A stretch of 64,000 nt of DNA from TMP-7 sp038212445. Its GTDB lineage: Bacteria; Acidobacteriota; Terriglobia; Bryobacterales; Bryobacteraceae. The translations under genes and the position numbers were made by a program. Location: contig JBBQUM010000028.1 in assembly GCA_038212445.1 (NCBI GenBank), positions 37,846 to 101,845 of the forward strand, read 5' to 3'. The notes beneath the pieces are model-generated. The model saw only the letters and a list, made by a program, of their open reading frames with translations, did no database searches and was not told where the DNA came from. Positions 33,540-41,800 of this stretch are shown piece by piece (position 1 is the first letter of the stretch; each line of letters starts with the position of its first letter).

Positions 33540-34138
33540 GCGCCGGCGAGGACCCGTCGACCCGCAATTCGATAGCGCCCGCTCAACACCAGCCGGATGG
33601 CTTCCGTATAGATCCGATGCTCTTCGGTCAGAATCCGGGCGGAGAGCGTTTCGGCTGTGTCGTCGTCCAGCACCGGCAAAATTGCTTGCATAATGATGGG
33701 CCCGGCATCGAGCGCCTCGTCGACGAAGTGGACCGTGCAACCGGAAAACTTCACACCATAATCGAGCGCCTGATGCTGACCGTCGAGTCCAGGAAAGGCG
33801 GGGAGCAGGGATGGGTGGATGTTGACGATGCGATTTGGGAACTCACGAATGAAGACGCCGCTCAGTAAACGCATAAATCCGGCGAGGACGACGAGTTCCA
33901 CATCATGCTTGCGGAGTTCGTCGACCACTAGCCGGTCGTAGGCTTCGCGCTGGACACTCTTGGAGGGAATACAGACGGCAGGCAGGCCGAGCGATCGCGC
34001 AGTTTCAAGTCCCTTCGCTTCAGGACGATTGGAGAGCACTACCGCGATCTCGGCGTCCAAGTGGCCGTCCCGCACGCTGCGCGCGATGGCCTCGAAATTC
34101 GACCCGCGACCCGAGAGCAGAATGCCGAGGCGCCTCAC
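33536..34138 (-). CDS. purN: Phosphoribosylglycinamide formyltransferase
   Basis: A 200-residue folate-dependent GAR transformylase. It begins MRRLGILLSGRGSNFEAI (phosphate-binding loop), has VNIHPSLLPAFPG with the catalytic Asn and His, and DEALDAGPII with the catalytic Asp. It transfers the formyl group in the third step of purine synthesis. It overlaps purM and the nucleosidase gene by 4 bp each. Confidence 0.97.
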   Translation of the reverse strand: MRRLGILLSGRGSNFEAIARSVRDGHLDAEIAVVLSNRPEAKGLETARSLGLPAVCIPSKSVQREAYDRLVVDELRKHDVELVVLAGFMRLLSGVFIREFPNRIVNIHPSLLPAFPGLDGQHQALDYGVKFSGCTVHFVDEALDAGPIIMQAILPVLDDDTAETLSARILTEEHRIYTEAIRLVLSGRYRIAGRRVLAGA

Positions 34139-35178
34139 TCGTAGATCACCCGTCCTCCCTTTTTCGCAACGGGGACCACTTCGCCCAGGCGGTACACCGG
34201 CTCATTCATCTTTTCGAGCAGCCGCTCGGCCTTCGCGAGATTGCGTACGTTCACGACGAAAATCATGCCGATGCCAAGGTTGAACGTGCGCCGGTAATCC
34301 TCCACCGGGACGTTTCCGATTTTGCGCATGATCTCGAAGATGTGCGGTACGGGCCAAGAGGCCGAGTCGACGCGCGCGCCGAATTCCTTAGGCAGAATGC
34401 GCGGCAGATTGTCGGTGATGCCGCCGCCGGTGATGTGCGCAGCGCCCTTCAGGATGCCGGCCTTGTGCAGCCCGCGAATCGCTTTCAGGTAGCTCTTATG
34501 CGGCTTGAGTAACTCGTCGGCGAGCGTGCCCGCTAAGCCTTCAATCCGTGTTTCGGGTGTGTGGCCGGCGATGTCGAACAGCAGATTGCGCGCGAGCGAG
34601 TAACCATTAGTGTGCAGGCCCATCGACGGGAGTCCGAGAAGTATGTCGCCCTTTCCAATGCCTGCTCCAGTGATCATCGACTTCTTTTCGACGGCGCCGA
34701 CGATGAAGCCGGCGAGGTCGTATTCGCCGTCCGCGTACATGCCGGGCATCTCCGCCGTCTCACCGCCGATCAACGCGCAGCCATTGCGCGAGCAGCCCTG
34801 CGCAATGCCCGACACCACCTCCGCCGCCACTGCCGCGTCGAGTTTGCCCACCGCGAAGTAGTCGAGGAAGAACAGCGGTTCCGCGCCCTGCACGGCGATG
34901 TCGTTCACGCAGTGATTCACCAGATCTTCGCCGATGGTGTCGTGGCGCCCGGTGGCGAATGCCACTTTCAGCTTGGTGCCCACGCCGTCCGCCGAACTCA
35001 CCAGTACCGGCCGTTTCCAGCCTTTCAACAGGTAGCCGCCGCCGAAACTTCCGATGTCGGTGAGCACGTTTTTGTCGAACGTTCTCTTCGCCATCTGGCG
35101 AATCGCGGAGACCGCGCGATCCGCTTCGTCAATATTTACGCCAGCCTGCTTGTAACCAATTCGTTGTTTTGACGCCAT
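34135..35178 (-). CDS. purM: Phosphoribosylformylglycinamidine cyclo-ligase
   Basis: A 347-residue AIR synthetase. It begins MASKQRIGYKQAGVNIDEAD and contains VSSADGVGTKLKVAF, HCVNDIAVQGAEPLFFLDY and GGETAEMPGMY, all family hallmarks. It makes aminoimidazole ribotide. The frame runs on to 35430, but that would cross the divergent promoter, so 35178 is used. An AGGAG lies 14 nt upstream. First gene of purM-purN-nucleosidase. Confidence 0.97.
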   Translation of the reverse strand: MASKQRIGYKQAGVNIDEADRAVSAIRQMAKRTFDKNVLTDIGSFGGGYLLKGWKRPVLVSSADGVGTKLKVAFATGRHDTIGEDLVNHCVNDIAVQGAEPLFFLDYFAVGKLDAAVAAEVVSGIAQGCSRNGCALIGGETAEMPGMYADGEYDLAGFIVGAVEKKSMITGAGIGKGDILLGLPSMGLHTNGYSLARNLLFDIAGHTPETRIEGLAGTLADELLKPHKSYLKAIRGLHKAGILKGAAHITGGGITDNLPRILPKEFGARVDSASWPVPHIFEIMRKIGNVPVEDYRRTFNLGIGMIFVVNVRNLAKAERLLEKMNEPVYRLGEVVPVAKKGGRVIYE

Positions 35179-35195
35179 TAGATAGTTTGAACTCC

Positions 35196-35202
35196 TATAA
35201 TA
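35196..35202. promoter_or_regulatory. Overlapping divergent -10 boxes for purM and the amidohydrolase operon
   Basis: The bases TATAATA read TATAAT on the plus strand (35196-35201, ending 14 nt before the amidohydrolase ATG) and TATTAT on the minus strand (35202-35197, ending 18 nt before the purM ATG). Both promoters cannot be occupied at once. No good -35 was seen on either strand. Confidence 0.5.
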
Positions 35203-35215
35203 GCGAGTACCCAAT

Positions 35216-36580
35216 ATGAGGAAACTGCTCGCCGCGCTACTGGTGTCTGCTGCCCTCGCAATTGCCGATGCCCCGTCCGCCATCGCCATCCGCGACGCGA
35301 AGATCGTTCCTGTCAGCGGACCCATAATTCCCAACGGCGTCGTCGTCCTACGCAATGGCCTGATTGAGGCCGTCGGCGCCAACGTTTCAATCCCCGCCGA
35401 TGCCTGGGTGATCGACGGCAAAGGCCTCACCGTCTATCCCGGCTTGATCGACGGCTTGAGCAATCTCGGCATCCCTCAAGCGGCCGCGCCTGCCGCCACG
35501 GCTGCCCGCACCGGCGGACGGACCACCACTCCCGCTGATCCCATCGCCGCCATGATCGCATCGGCCGCCGCCTCGCCCGTGATTCGCGGACCCGAGGACC
35601 GTCCGCAGACGACGAGTTGGATCACTGCTGCCGATCAGGTGAATCCGTCCGATCGACGGCTTGAGACTTTCCGCAGCGCGGGCTACACCACCGCGGTCAC
35701 TTTCCCCATGACCGGGATCTTCGCCGGCCAGGGCTCGGTGATTGATTTCGCTGGCGAGAAATCGGGGCAGATGGTGGTGACGTCTCCGGTGGCGCAGTAC
35801 ATCTCCATGCGCACCACTGGCGGCTTTGGAGCCTTTCCAGGCGCGCTCTTTGGCGTGATGGCCTACGTCCGCCAGATTTACATCGACGCCGATCACTACA
35901 AACAGGTGAAAGACGCCTACGCGAAGAATCCGCGCGGTATGGCGCGTCCCGAATACGACCGCGCGCTCGAAGGCGTGCTGGCCTCGCCGCGCATCTTGCT
36001 GCCCGCGTCGCGCGCCGTAGAGATTACGCGCATGCAAAAGTTTGGCGCCGAACTGAAGCAGTCGGTCATCCTCTATGGCGCTCATGAAGCCTACAAGCTG
36101 CCTGAGACCATCAAGCTTCCCGTGCTGGTGAGCTTGAAGTGGCCAGAGAAGGCCAGGGACGGCGATCCGGATGAGATCGACACTCTGCGCGCGCTCCAGT
36201 TGCGCGACAAAGCTCCGTCGTCACCCGCCGCGCTCGCCAAGGCTGGAGTGAAATTTGCATTCTTCACCGACGGTATTGACCGCCCGGCGGACGTGATGAC
36301 GGCCGTCAAGAAAGCGATCGATGCAGGGCTCACGCCCGAGCAGGCGTTACGCGCGCTCACGTTGAGCGTCGCCGAAATATTTGGAGTGGACGATCGGCTG
36401 GGGTCCATCGACAAGGGTAAGATTGCCAACCTTGTCGTGACCAAAGGCGACCTGTTCACCGAGAAACCGCAAGTGCAGTTCATCTTCGTCGATGGACAGA
36501 AGTTCGAACCGGTGCCTGACGAGACACCGCAGAACCAGGGTGGCGCCGGTGCGCGCCGGCCCACCGGAGGCGTTGAATGA
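35216..36580 (+). CDS. Exported amidohydrolase paralogue 1, metal site degenerate
   Basis: A 454-residue imidazolonepropionase-like amidohydrolase with a signal peptide (MRKLLAALLVSAALAIADA). The composite beta-sandwich opening AIRDAKIVPVSGPIIPNG and the C-terminal EIFGVDDRLGSIDKGKIANLVV are clear. The metal-binding HxH normally following PGLID is Leu81-x-Asn83 here (YPGLIDGLSNLG). An Asp remains in FAFFTDGI. A hydrolase reaction is therefore unlikely; a structural or regulatory partner is inferred. It overlaps the next paralogue by 4 bp. Confidence 0.85.
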   Translation: MRKLLAALLVSAALAIADAPSAIAIRDAKIVPVSGPIIPNGVVVLRNGLIEAVGANVSIPADAWVIDGKGLTVYPGLIDGLSNLGIPQAAAPAATAARTGGRTTTPADPIAAMIASAAASPVIRGPEDRPQTTSWITAADQVNPSDRRLETFRSAGYTTAVTFPMTGIFAGQGSVIDFAGEKSGQMVVTSPVAQYISMRTTGGFGAFPGALFGVMAYVRQIYIDADHYKQVKDAYAKNPRGMARPEYDRALEGVLASPRILLPASRAVEITRMQKFGAELKQSVILYGAHEAYKLPETIKLPVLVSLKWPEKARDGDPDEIDTLRALQLRDKAPSSPAALAKAGVKFAFFTDGIDRPADVMTAVKKAIDAGLTPEQALRALTLSVAEIFGVDDRLGSIDKGKIANLVVTKGDLFTEKPQVQFIFVDGQKFEPVPDETPQNQGGAGARRPTGGVE

Positions 36581-37932
36581 GATCCACTATTCTGCTTTTA
36601 ATCGCGGCGATGGCCGCTTTCGCCGCGGGTCCTGTGACGGTGATTCAGAACGCACAGATTCTCACCATCACCAAGGGCACCATCAAGAACGGCCAGATCC
36701 TGATTCGGGACGGCAAGATCGCAGAAGTCGGCGAGAAGGTGAACATTCCTGCCGGTGCGAAGATCATCGACGCGGGCGGTCAGTTTGTGATGCCCGGTAT
36801 CATCGACTGTCACTCGCATATCGCTACCGAGGCGGTGAACGAGGGCACGCTGTCTGTGTCGTCGATGGTCGGCATCGAGGACGTCGTCAACCCTGAGGAC
36901 ATAGCCATCTATCGCGCGCTCGCCGGTGGCGTCACCACGGCGAACGTCCTCCACGGCAGCGCCAATGCGATCGGCGGCAAGTGCGCCGTGATCAAGACGC
37001 GCTGGGGCAAGGACGCTCAAAGCATGATTTTTGAAGGCTCCACTCCCGGCATTAAATTCGCGCTCGGCGAGAACCCCAAGCGCGCGGGAGCAACGCCTGT
37101 GGGTCAAGGCGGGCGCGGTCGCTATCCGGCCACTCGCATGGGCGTCGAGGACGTGATCCGCGAAGCGTTCACAGAAGCCAAGACCTATCAGGCGTCGTGG
37201 AAGGAATACAACGAGAAGGTACAGCGCGGCGAAAAAGCTCTTGCGCCGCGTCGCGACCTGAAGCTCGAGCCGCTGGTGGAAGTGCTCGAAGGCAAGCGGT
37301 TCGTCCACGCGCATTGTTACCGGGCCGACGAAATCCTGATGCTGCTGCGCGTCGCTGACGATTTTGGTTTCAAGATTCGGACACTGCAGCATGTGCTCGA
37401 AGGCTACAAGGTGGCCAAGGAAATCAAGGAGCACGGCGCGGGCGCGTCGACGTTCAGCGACTGGTGGGGCTACAAAGTGGAGGCGTATGACGCTATCCCC
37501 TACAACGCCGCAATCATGACCAGGAAGGGCGTGACGGTGTCATTGAATAGCGACGATGCCGAACTGATGCGCCACCTGAATCAGGAAGCGGCGAAGACGC
37601 TCAAATACGGAGGCCTCACCGAAGATGAAGCGCTGGCCATGATCACAATCAACCCTGCCAAGCAACTCGCGATCGACAAATACGTCGGCTCCATCGAGGT
37701 TGGCAAGAGCGCCGATCTCGTGATCTTCGACAAGCATCCGCTGTCCAATTACGCCAAGGTGCAGAAGGTGCTCATCGACGGCGATACGTACTTTGAGCGC
37801 GACAAAGACCAGAGCGAGCGCACAGTGAAAGCCGCGGAGAAGAAGACGCTGCTCGACAAAGAGAAGGAACAACAGCAGCGCCAGAATGCGCCCAGAGGCG
37901 GTCAGGGCGCTACCGGACGGAGGCCGTCATGA
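36577..37932 (+). CDS. Exported amidohydrolase paralogue 2, metal site intact
   Basis: A 451-residue amidohydrolase with a signal peptide (MRSTILLLIAAMAAFAAG). The metal ligands are complete: His79-x-His81 (MPGIIDCHSH), His in FVHAHCYRADEI, His in LQHVLEG and Asp in LNSDDAEL. This is the only paralogue of the three predicted to be catalytic. Substrate is unknown; relatives act on cyclic amides and proline dipeptides. It overlaps both neighbours by 4 bp, so the three should be made in fixed ratio. The C-terminus is Gln/Gly-rich (QQQRQNAPRGGQGAT). Confidence 0.9.
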   Translation: MRSTILLLIAAMAAFAAGPVTVIQNAQILTITKGTIKNGQILIRDGKIAEVGEKVNIPAGAKIIDAGGQFVMPGIIDCHSHIATEAVNEGTLSVSSMVGIEDVVNPEDIAIYRALAGGVTTANVLHGSANAIGGKCAVIKTRWGKDAQSMIFEGSTPGIKFALGENPKRAGATPVGQGGRGRYPATRMGVEDVIREAFTEAKTYQASWKEYNEKVQRGEKALAPRRDLKLEPLVEVLEGKRFVHAHCYRADEILMLLRVADDFGFKIRTLQHVLEGYKVAKEIKEHGAGASTFSDWWGYKVEAYDAIPYNAAIMTRKGVTVSLNSDDAELMRHLNQEAAKTLKYGGLTEDEALAMITINPAKQLAIDKYVGSIEVGKSADLVIFDKHPLSNYAKVQKVLIDGDTYFERDKDQSERTVKAAEKKTLLDKEKEQQQRQNAPRGGQGATGRRPS

Positions 37933-39236
37933 GATTCATAACCACTTGTTTACTTAGCGCGCTGCCGCTACTTGCGGCCGACACTATTGCCATCCGCAAT
38001 GCGACGGTGCACCCGGTTTCAGGCCCTGAAATCGCTAACGCCACCATCGTCATCGTCGAGGGAAAGATCTCCGCCGTTGGCGCCAAGGTAGCTATTCCGA
38101 AGGGCGCCAAGGTGTCCGACGCCAAAGGGATGCATGTCTATCCCGGCATGATCGACTCTGCCACCGAGGTGGGCCTGTCCGAGATTTCGTCCGTGCGCGA
38201 GACCAACGACACCGGCGAGTTGGGCGACTTCAATCCGCAGCTTAAGGCGCTCAGCGCCGTCAATCCGGCCAGCGAACACATTCCGGTGATCCGCGCCAAC
38301 GGCATCACCACGGTAGTGAGCCTGCCGTTTATCGGCGGCGGTGGCGGGCGCATGGGTGGCGCCGTCCAGAGCCTCATCACCGGTCAGCCAGCTATGATTC
38401 ACCTCGACGGCTGGACGTGGGAAGACATGGCTGTGAAACGCGCCACGGCTGTGGAGCTTGTATTTCCCGCCATCACCTCGGGCCGGCCGAGATTTATGGA
38501 TAACGAGAATCCCAGTTTCCCGCGCGTCAATTTCACTGAGGCCAAGCGCAACTACGAGAAGCGGCTCAAAGAACTCGACAAGTTCTTCGAGGACGCGCGG
38601 CGTTATCAACAGGCGAAAGATTCCAAGGAGCCGGGATTCAAGACCGACCTCAAATTCGAGGCCATGATCCCCGTGCTCGAAGGCAAGGTGCCGCTGCTGG
38701 TGACGGCGATGCGCGAGCGGTCCATCAAGGACGCCATCGCGTTTTCAGACCGGCAGAAAGTGAAAATCGTGATCGCCGGCGGCCGCGAGTTCGGCTCCAC
38801 ACTGGCCGATCTCAAGGCGAAGAACATTCCGGTGATTGCCGGTCCCACGCTGGCGCTGCCGCTGAATGAGGACGATCCCTACGATCAGGCCTTCACGCTT
38901 CCCGCTGAGTTATACAAGGCAGGCGTGAAGTTCGCGTTCGGCACGTTCGGCAATCAGTTCTCGCGCAACCTGCCCTATCAGGCCGCCAACGCAGTCGCGT
39001 TCGGACTGCCGGCGGAAGAAGCCTGGAAGGCTCTTACCATTAACGCCGCGGAGATCTGGGGCGTCGGCGATCAGGTGGGGACGATTGAAAAAGGAAAGTG
39101 GGCCGACCTTATGGTCACCGACGGCGATCCGCTAGAGGCTCGAACCAACGTCAAGATGCTCTTTATCAAAGGTCATGAGGTGGACTTGTCCAACAAGCAC
39201 ACACGACTCTATGAAAAGTATTTGAACCGGCCCTGA
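37929..39236 (+). CDS. Exported amidohydrolase paralogue 3, metal site lost
   Basis: A 435-residue paralogue with a signal peptide (MRFITTCLLSALPLLAADT). The fold signature is kept (TIAIRNATVHPVSGPEI at the start, EIWGVGDQVGTIEKGKWADL at the end). The HxH position is Ala78-x-Glu80 (YPGMIDSATEVG), the middle His are absent, and the final Asp position reads FAFGTFGNQ. No metal ligand survives, so it should be a pseudoenzyme. It overlaps paralogue 2 by 4 bp. A complex with paralogue 2 is inferred. Confidence 0.85.
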   Translation: MRFITTCLLSALPLLAADTIAIRNATVHPVSGPEIANATIVIVEGKISAVGAKVAIPKGAKVSDAKGMHVYPGMIDSATEVGLSEISSVRETNDTGELGDFNPQLKALSAVNPASEHIPVIRANGITTVVSLPFIGGGGGRMGGAVQSLITGQPAMIHLDGWTWEDMAVKRATAVELVFPAITSGRPRFMDNENPSFPRVNFTEAKRNYEKRLKELDKFFEDARRYQQAKDSKEPGFKTDLKFEAMIPVLEGKVPLLVTAMRERSIKDAIAFSDRQKVKIVIAGGREFGSTLADLKAKNIPVIAGPTLALPLNEDDPYDQAFTLPAELYKAGVKFAFGTFGNQFSRNLPYQAANAVAFGLPAEEAWKALTINAAEIWGVGDQVGTIEKGKWADLMVTDGDPLEARTNVKMLFIKGHEVDLSNKHTRLYEKYLNRP

Positions 39237-39296
39237 GTCGCCGTATTTTCACTCAGAATTCAACAGACTGCACCGCATGGTTCCGTAGTATGGGCC

Positions 39297-39626
39297 ATGC
39301 GGTTTTCTTTTTTACTGACGACGCTTACAGCGCTCTCATTCGCACAACAGCCCAATCTGAAGGATCACGCAGCCGACCGGGTGCCCTACGAACTCTACCT
39401 GGAAGCCTTGCGCCAGGAACCGCAGCAGGCCGCGCTCGCAGAACAACGCGAAGCCAAGCGTCAGGAAATAATCTTCGTTCGCCAAGCGAACCGCTTTGCC
39501 GAGTTATGGACGAAGTTCACGCAGGAGTTCAATGAGCGCGGCACCGTCAACATCAAGGCCGCGCGCCAAGCCGTGAAAGCGTTCCATCGGCTAGAGAAAA
39601 ACGAAGCCTGGCTCGGATCGCACTAG
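39297..39626 (+). CDS. Small exported hypothetical protein, 109 aa
   Basis: A signal peptide (MRFSFLLTTLTALSFAQ) precedes a short, charged helical domain (LYLEALRQEPQQAALAEQ, then FNERGTVNIKAARQAVKAF). No family recognised. TAGTAT ends 5 nt before the ATG, so the mRNA may be leaderless. It is convergent with galU, 1 bp between stops, and follows the amidohydrolase operon by 60 bp. Confidence 0.7.
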   Translation: MRFSFLLTTLTALSFAQQPNLKDHAADRVPYELYLEALRQEPQQAALAEQREAKRQEIIFVRQANRFAELWTKFTQEFNERGTVNIKAARQAVKAFHRLEKNEAWLGSH

Positions 39627-39627
39627 C

Positions 39628-40512
39628 TCAAAGCTTGAGCGTCTTCAGATACGCGCGGTAGTCCTCGCCGAGGTCGTGCCGCTTGAGCGCAAACTCGGTG
39701 GTCGCCTTCAGGAAGCCCAATTTGTCGCCGGCGTCGTAGCGTGTCCCCTCGAAGCGGTACCCATAGATGGGACGATTGCGCAGCAGGTGCTTCAAAGCGT
39801 CGGTAAGTTGAATTTCGCCGCCGCTGCCTGCCTCGATTGCGTCGATGGAACTGAAGATCTCGGGTGTGAGTACGTAGCGCCCGATGATGGCGAGGTTCGA
39901 CGGCGCCTCGCCCGGTTTGGGCTTCTCCACCATATTGCGGATGCGGTAAAGGCGGTTCTGCGTTCCGTTGTGCGATACCGGCTCGGCGTCCACTACGCCG
40001 TACGCCGAGGTGGCTTCTGGCGGCACTTCCATTAGTGCAACCACGGATGCGCCGTAAAACTCGTAGATGTCGAGCAACTGGCGCAGCGCGGGCGTCTCGC
40101 TGTCGATAACGTCGTCCGACAGAACTACTGCGAACGGTTCAGGGCCCACCAGTTCACGAGCGCGCAGTACCGCGTGCCCCAATCCCAACGCCTCCTTCTG
40201 GCGGACGTAGGAGACGTCGATCAGATCGGAGACGCTACGAACCGTCGCCAGCAGATCCTTCTTTCCGCGCGAGTCGAGGAGATGTTCGAGTTCAAAACTG
40301 ACGTCGAAATGGTCCTCGATAGCCGTCTTTCCGCGACCGGTGACGATGATAATGTTCTGCACGCCGGAGTGCATGGCCTCTTCAACACCATATTGGATGA
40401 GTGGCTTGTCCACCAGCGGCAACATCTCTTTGGGCATCGCCTTTGTTGCCGGAAGGAATCGGGTACCCAGACCCGCGGCGGGAAACACCGCCTTACGTAC
40501 ACGAGGAATCAT
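39628..40512 (-). CDS. galU: UTP-glucose-1-phosphate uridylyltransferase
   Basis: A 294-residue nucleotidyltransferase. It starts MIPRVRKAVFPAAGLGTRF, followed by LPATKAMPKEMLPLVDKP, the UTP- and sugar-phosphate-binding signature, and VVLSDDVID. It makes UDP-glucose for envelope polysaccharides. The frame allows a GTG at 40518, but a TACAAT -10 box ends only 1 nt before it, so the ATG at 40512 is chosen. Intact and full length. Confidence 0.95.
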   Translation of the reverse strand: MIPRVRKAVFPAAGLGTRFLPATKAMPKEMLPLVDKPLIQYGVEEAMHSGVQNIIIVTGRGKTAIEDHFDVSFELEHLLDSRGKKDLLATVRSVSDLIDVSYVRQKEALGLGHAVLRARELVGPEPFAVVLSDDVIDSETPALRQLLDIYEFYGASVVALMEVPPEATSAYGVVDAEPVSHNGTQNRLYRIRNMVEKPKPGEAPSNLAIIGRYVLTPEIFSSIDAIEAGSGGEIQLTDALKHLLRNRPIYGYRFEGTRYDAGDKLGFLKATTEFALKRHDLGEDYRAYLKTLKL

Positions 40513-40519
40513 CGCCACT

Positions 40520-40525
40520 ATTGTA
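40520..40525 (-). promoter_or_regulatory. Putative galU -10 box
   Basis: TACAAT on the minus strand ends 7 nt before the galU ATG, predicting a leaderless or near-leaderless transcript. No -35 resembling TTGACA was seen at the right distance. Confidence 0.45.
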
Positions 40526-40560
40526 GCGGTCGCCTGGAACGCTCCCGCCGGGAACGATTC

Positions 40561-41796
40561 CTAGCCAAGTAGTCCGCGATACCTCGGAGCATCGTAGCCG
40601 GGGAACACGCGAGCCAGCTCGCGATTGCCCAGGTGGCGCGTCACTAACTCGCCCAGGACATCGCGGAAATCCGTGGTCACCGCCAGATCGCGACCCTCAT
40701 AGAGCTGCTCCTGCGCCATGCCGGGCCATTCGCCGTAGATCTTGCCGCCGTGTACTGGACCGCCCATCACGAACATCGCGTTGGCGTGGCCGTGGTCGGT
40801 GCCGCGCGTGCCATTCTCTTTCGCGGTGCGCCCGAACTCGCTCATCGTGACGACGACGATGTCGTCCATGCGGTCGGCCAGGTCACTGTAGAACGCCGCC
40901 AGTGAATCGCCGAAATCCGTCAGCAGATTCGCCAGTTGACCTACCGTCGGCTTCGGGCCAACCTCGTTCACGTGCGTATCCCAACCGCCGAAGTCCGTGA
41001 ACGCAACCTCGAGTCCGACGTCCGCTTTCACCAGTCGCGCGATCTGTTTCAAGCTTTGGCCGAAGCGGCTCGTGGGATACTTCGCGCCCCCGGACGGCGT
41101 GTATTGCTGCTTCTGGATGCCCTGCATGAGCTTCACGGCGTCGAACGTTTCGCGCCCCGTCCCGTTCAATACCTTATCGACGGAACCCGCGTACATGCTC
41201 TCGAAGCTCTGCGCGCCGGCCGTATCCTTCACCTGGAAGTCGGCAAGGTTGTTGATGGCGACCGCATCGTTATGGCCACGCAGGGCACGCGGTAGAGCCG
41301 TGCCAAGGCTTACGGCACGCACGGGCGAATTGTGCCCCGGTTCGGCCACCAGCGAGCGATTCAACCAACCGTCGTTGGTCGCCTTCCGTCCCGGCGTGCC
41401 CGACTCCATGTAGTCCTGCGCATCGAAGTGCGAGCGCGTGGGGTCGGGCGATCCCGCCGCGTGAACGATGGCGAGCTTGCCCGACGCGTAGATCGGTTTC
41501 AGGCTCTTCAACGACGGGTGCAGTCCGAAGAAGCCGTCCAGATCCACCGCGCCGTCCGCCGCCGACGCCGGCTTCGGGATCGCGATGTTCGGGCGCAGGT
41601 CGTAGTAGCGTGACTCGCCGAACGGCACCACCATGTTCAGGCCGTCCACCGCGCCCCGTTGAAACACGGTGATGAGCACCTTCTTGCGAGGACTCGGCGC
41701 ATCGGCGGCGTAGAGGGCGCGCGACAGCCACACCGGTGCAGTTCCCACGCCGAACATCGCGACGCCGGATGATTTCAGAAAGAGTCGACGGTTCAT
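40561..41796 (-). CDS. Tat-exported DUF1501 protein
   Basis: A 411-residue protein. It has a twin-arginine signal (MNRRLFLKSSGVAMFGVGTA). Family text includes ITVFQRGAVDGLNMVVP, FGLHPSLKSLKPIY, TDFGGWDTHVNEVG and VTMSEFGRTAKENGTRGTDH, as in DUF1501, a family related to the sulfatase/phosphatase superfamily. Function is not established. It lies 4 bp after the DUF1800 gene, the usual pairing, and the two are surely co-transcribed. Confidence 0.92.
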   Translation of the reverse strand: MNRRLFLKSSGVAMFGVGTAPVWLSRALYAADAPSPRKKVLITVFQRGAVDGLNMVVPFGESRYYDLRPNIAIPKPASAADGAVDLDGFFGLHPSLKSLKPIYASGKLAIVHAAGSPDPTRSHFDAQDYMESGTPGRKATNDGWLNRSLVAEPGHNSPVRAVSLGTALPRALRGHNDAVAINNLADFQVKDTAGAQSFESMYAGSVDKVLNGTGRETFDAVKLMQGIQKQQYTPSGGAKYPTSRFGQSLKQIARLVKADVGLEVAFTDFGGWDTHVNEVGPKPTVGQLANLLTDFGDSLAAFYSDLADRMDDIVVVTMSEFGRTAKENGTRGTDHGHANAMFVMGGPVHGGKIYGEWPGMAQEQLYEGRDLAVTTDFRDVLGELVTRHLGNRELARVFPGYDAPRYRGLLG

Positions 41797-41800
41797 GTTG

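Noticed and set aside
36598..37434. 278-codon minus frame antisense to amidohydrolase 2
   Set aside because: Shadow of an intact metal-site-bearing gene.
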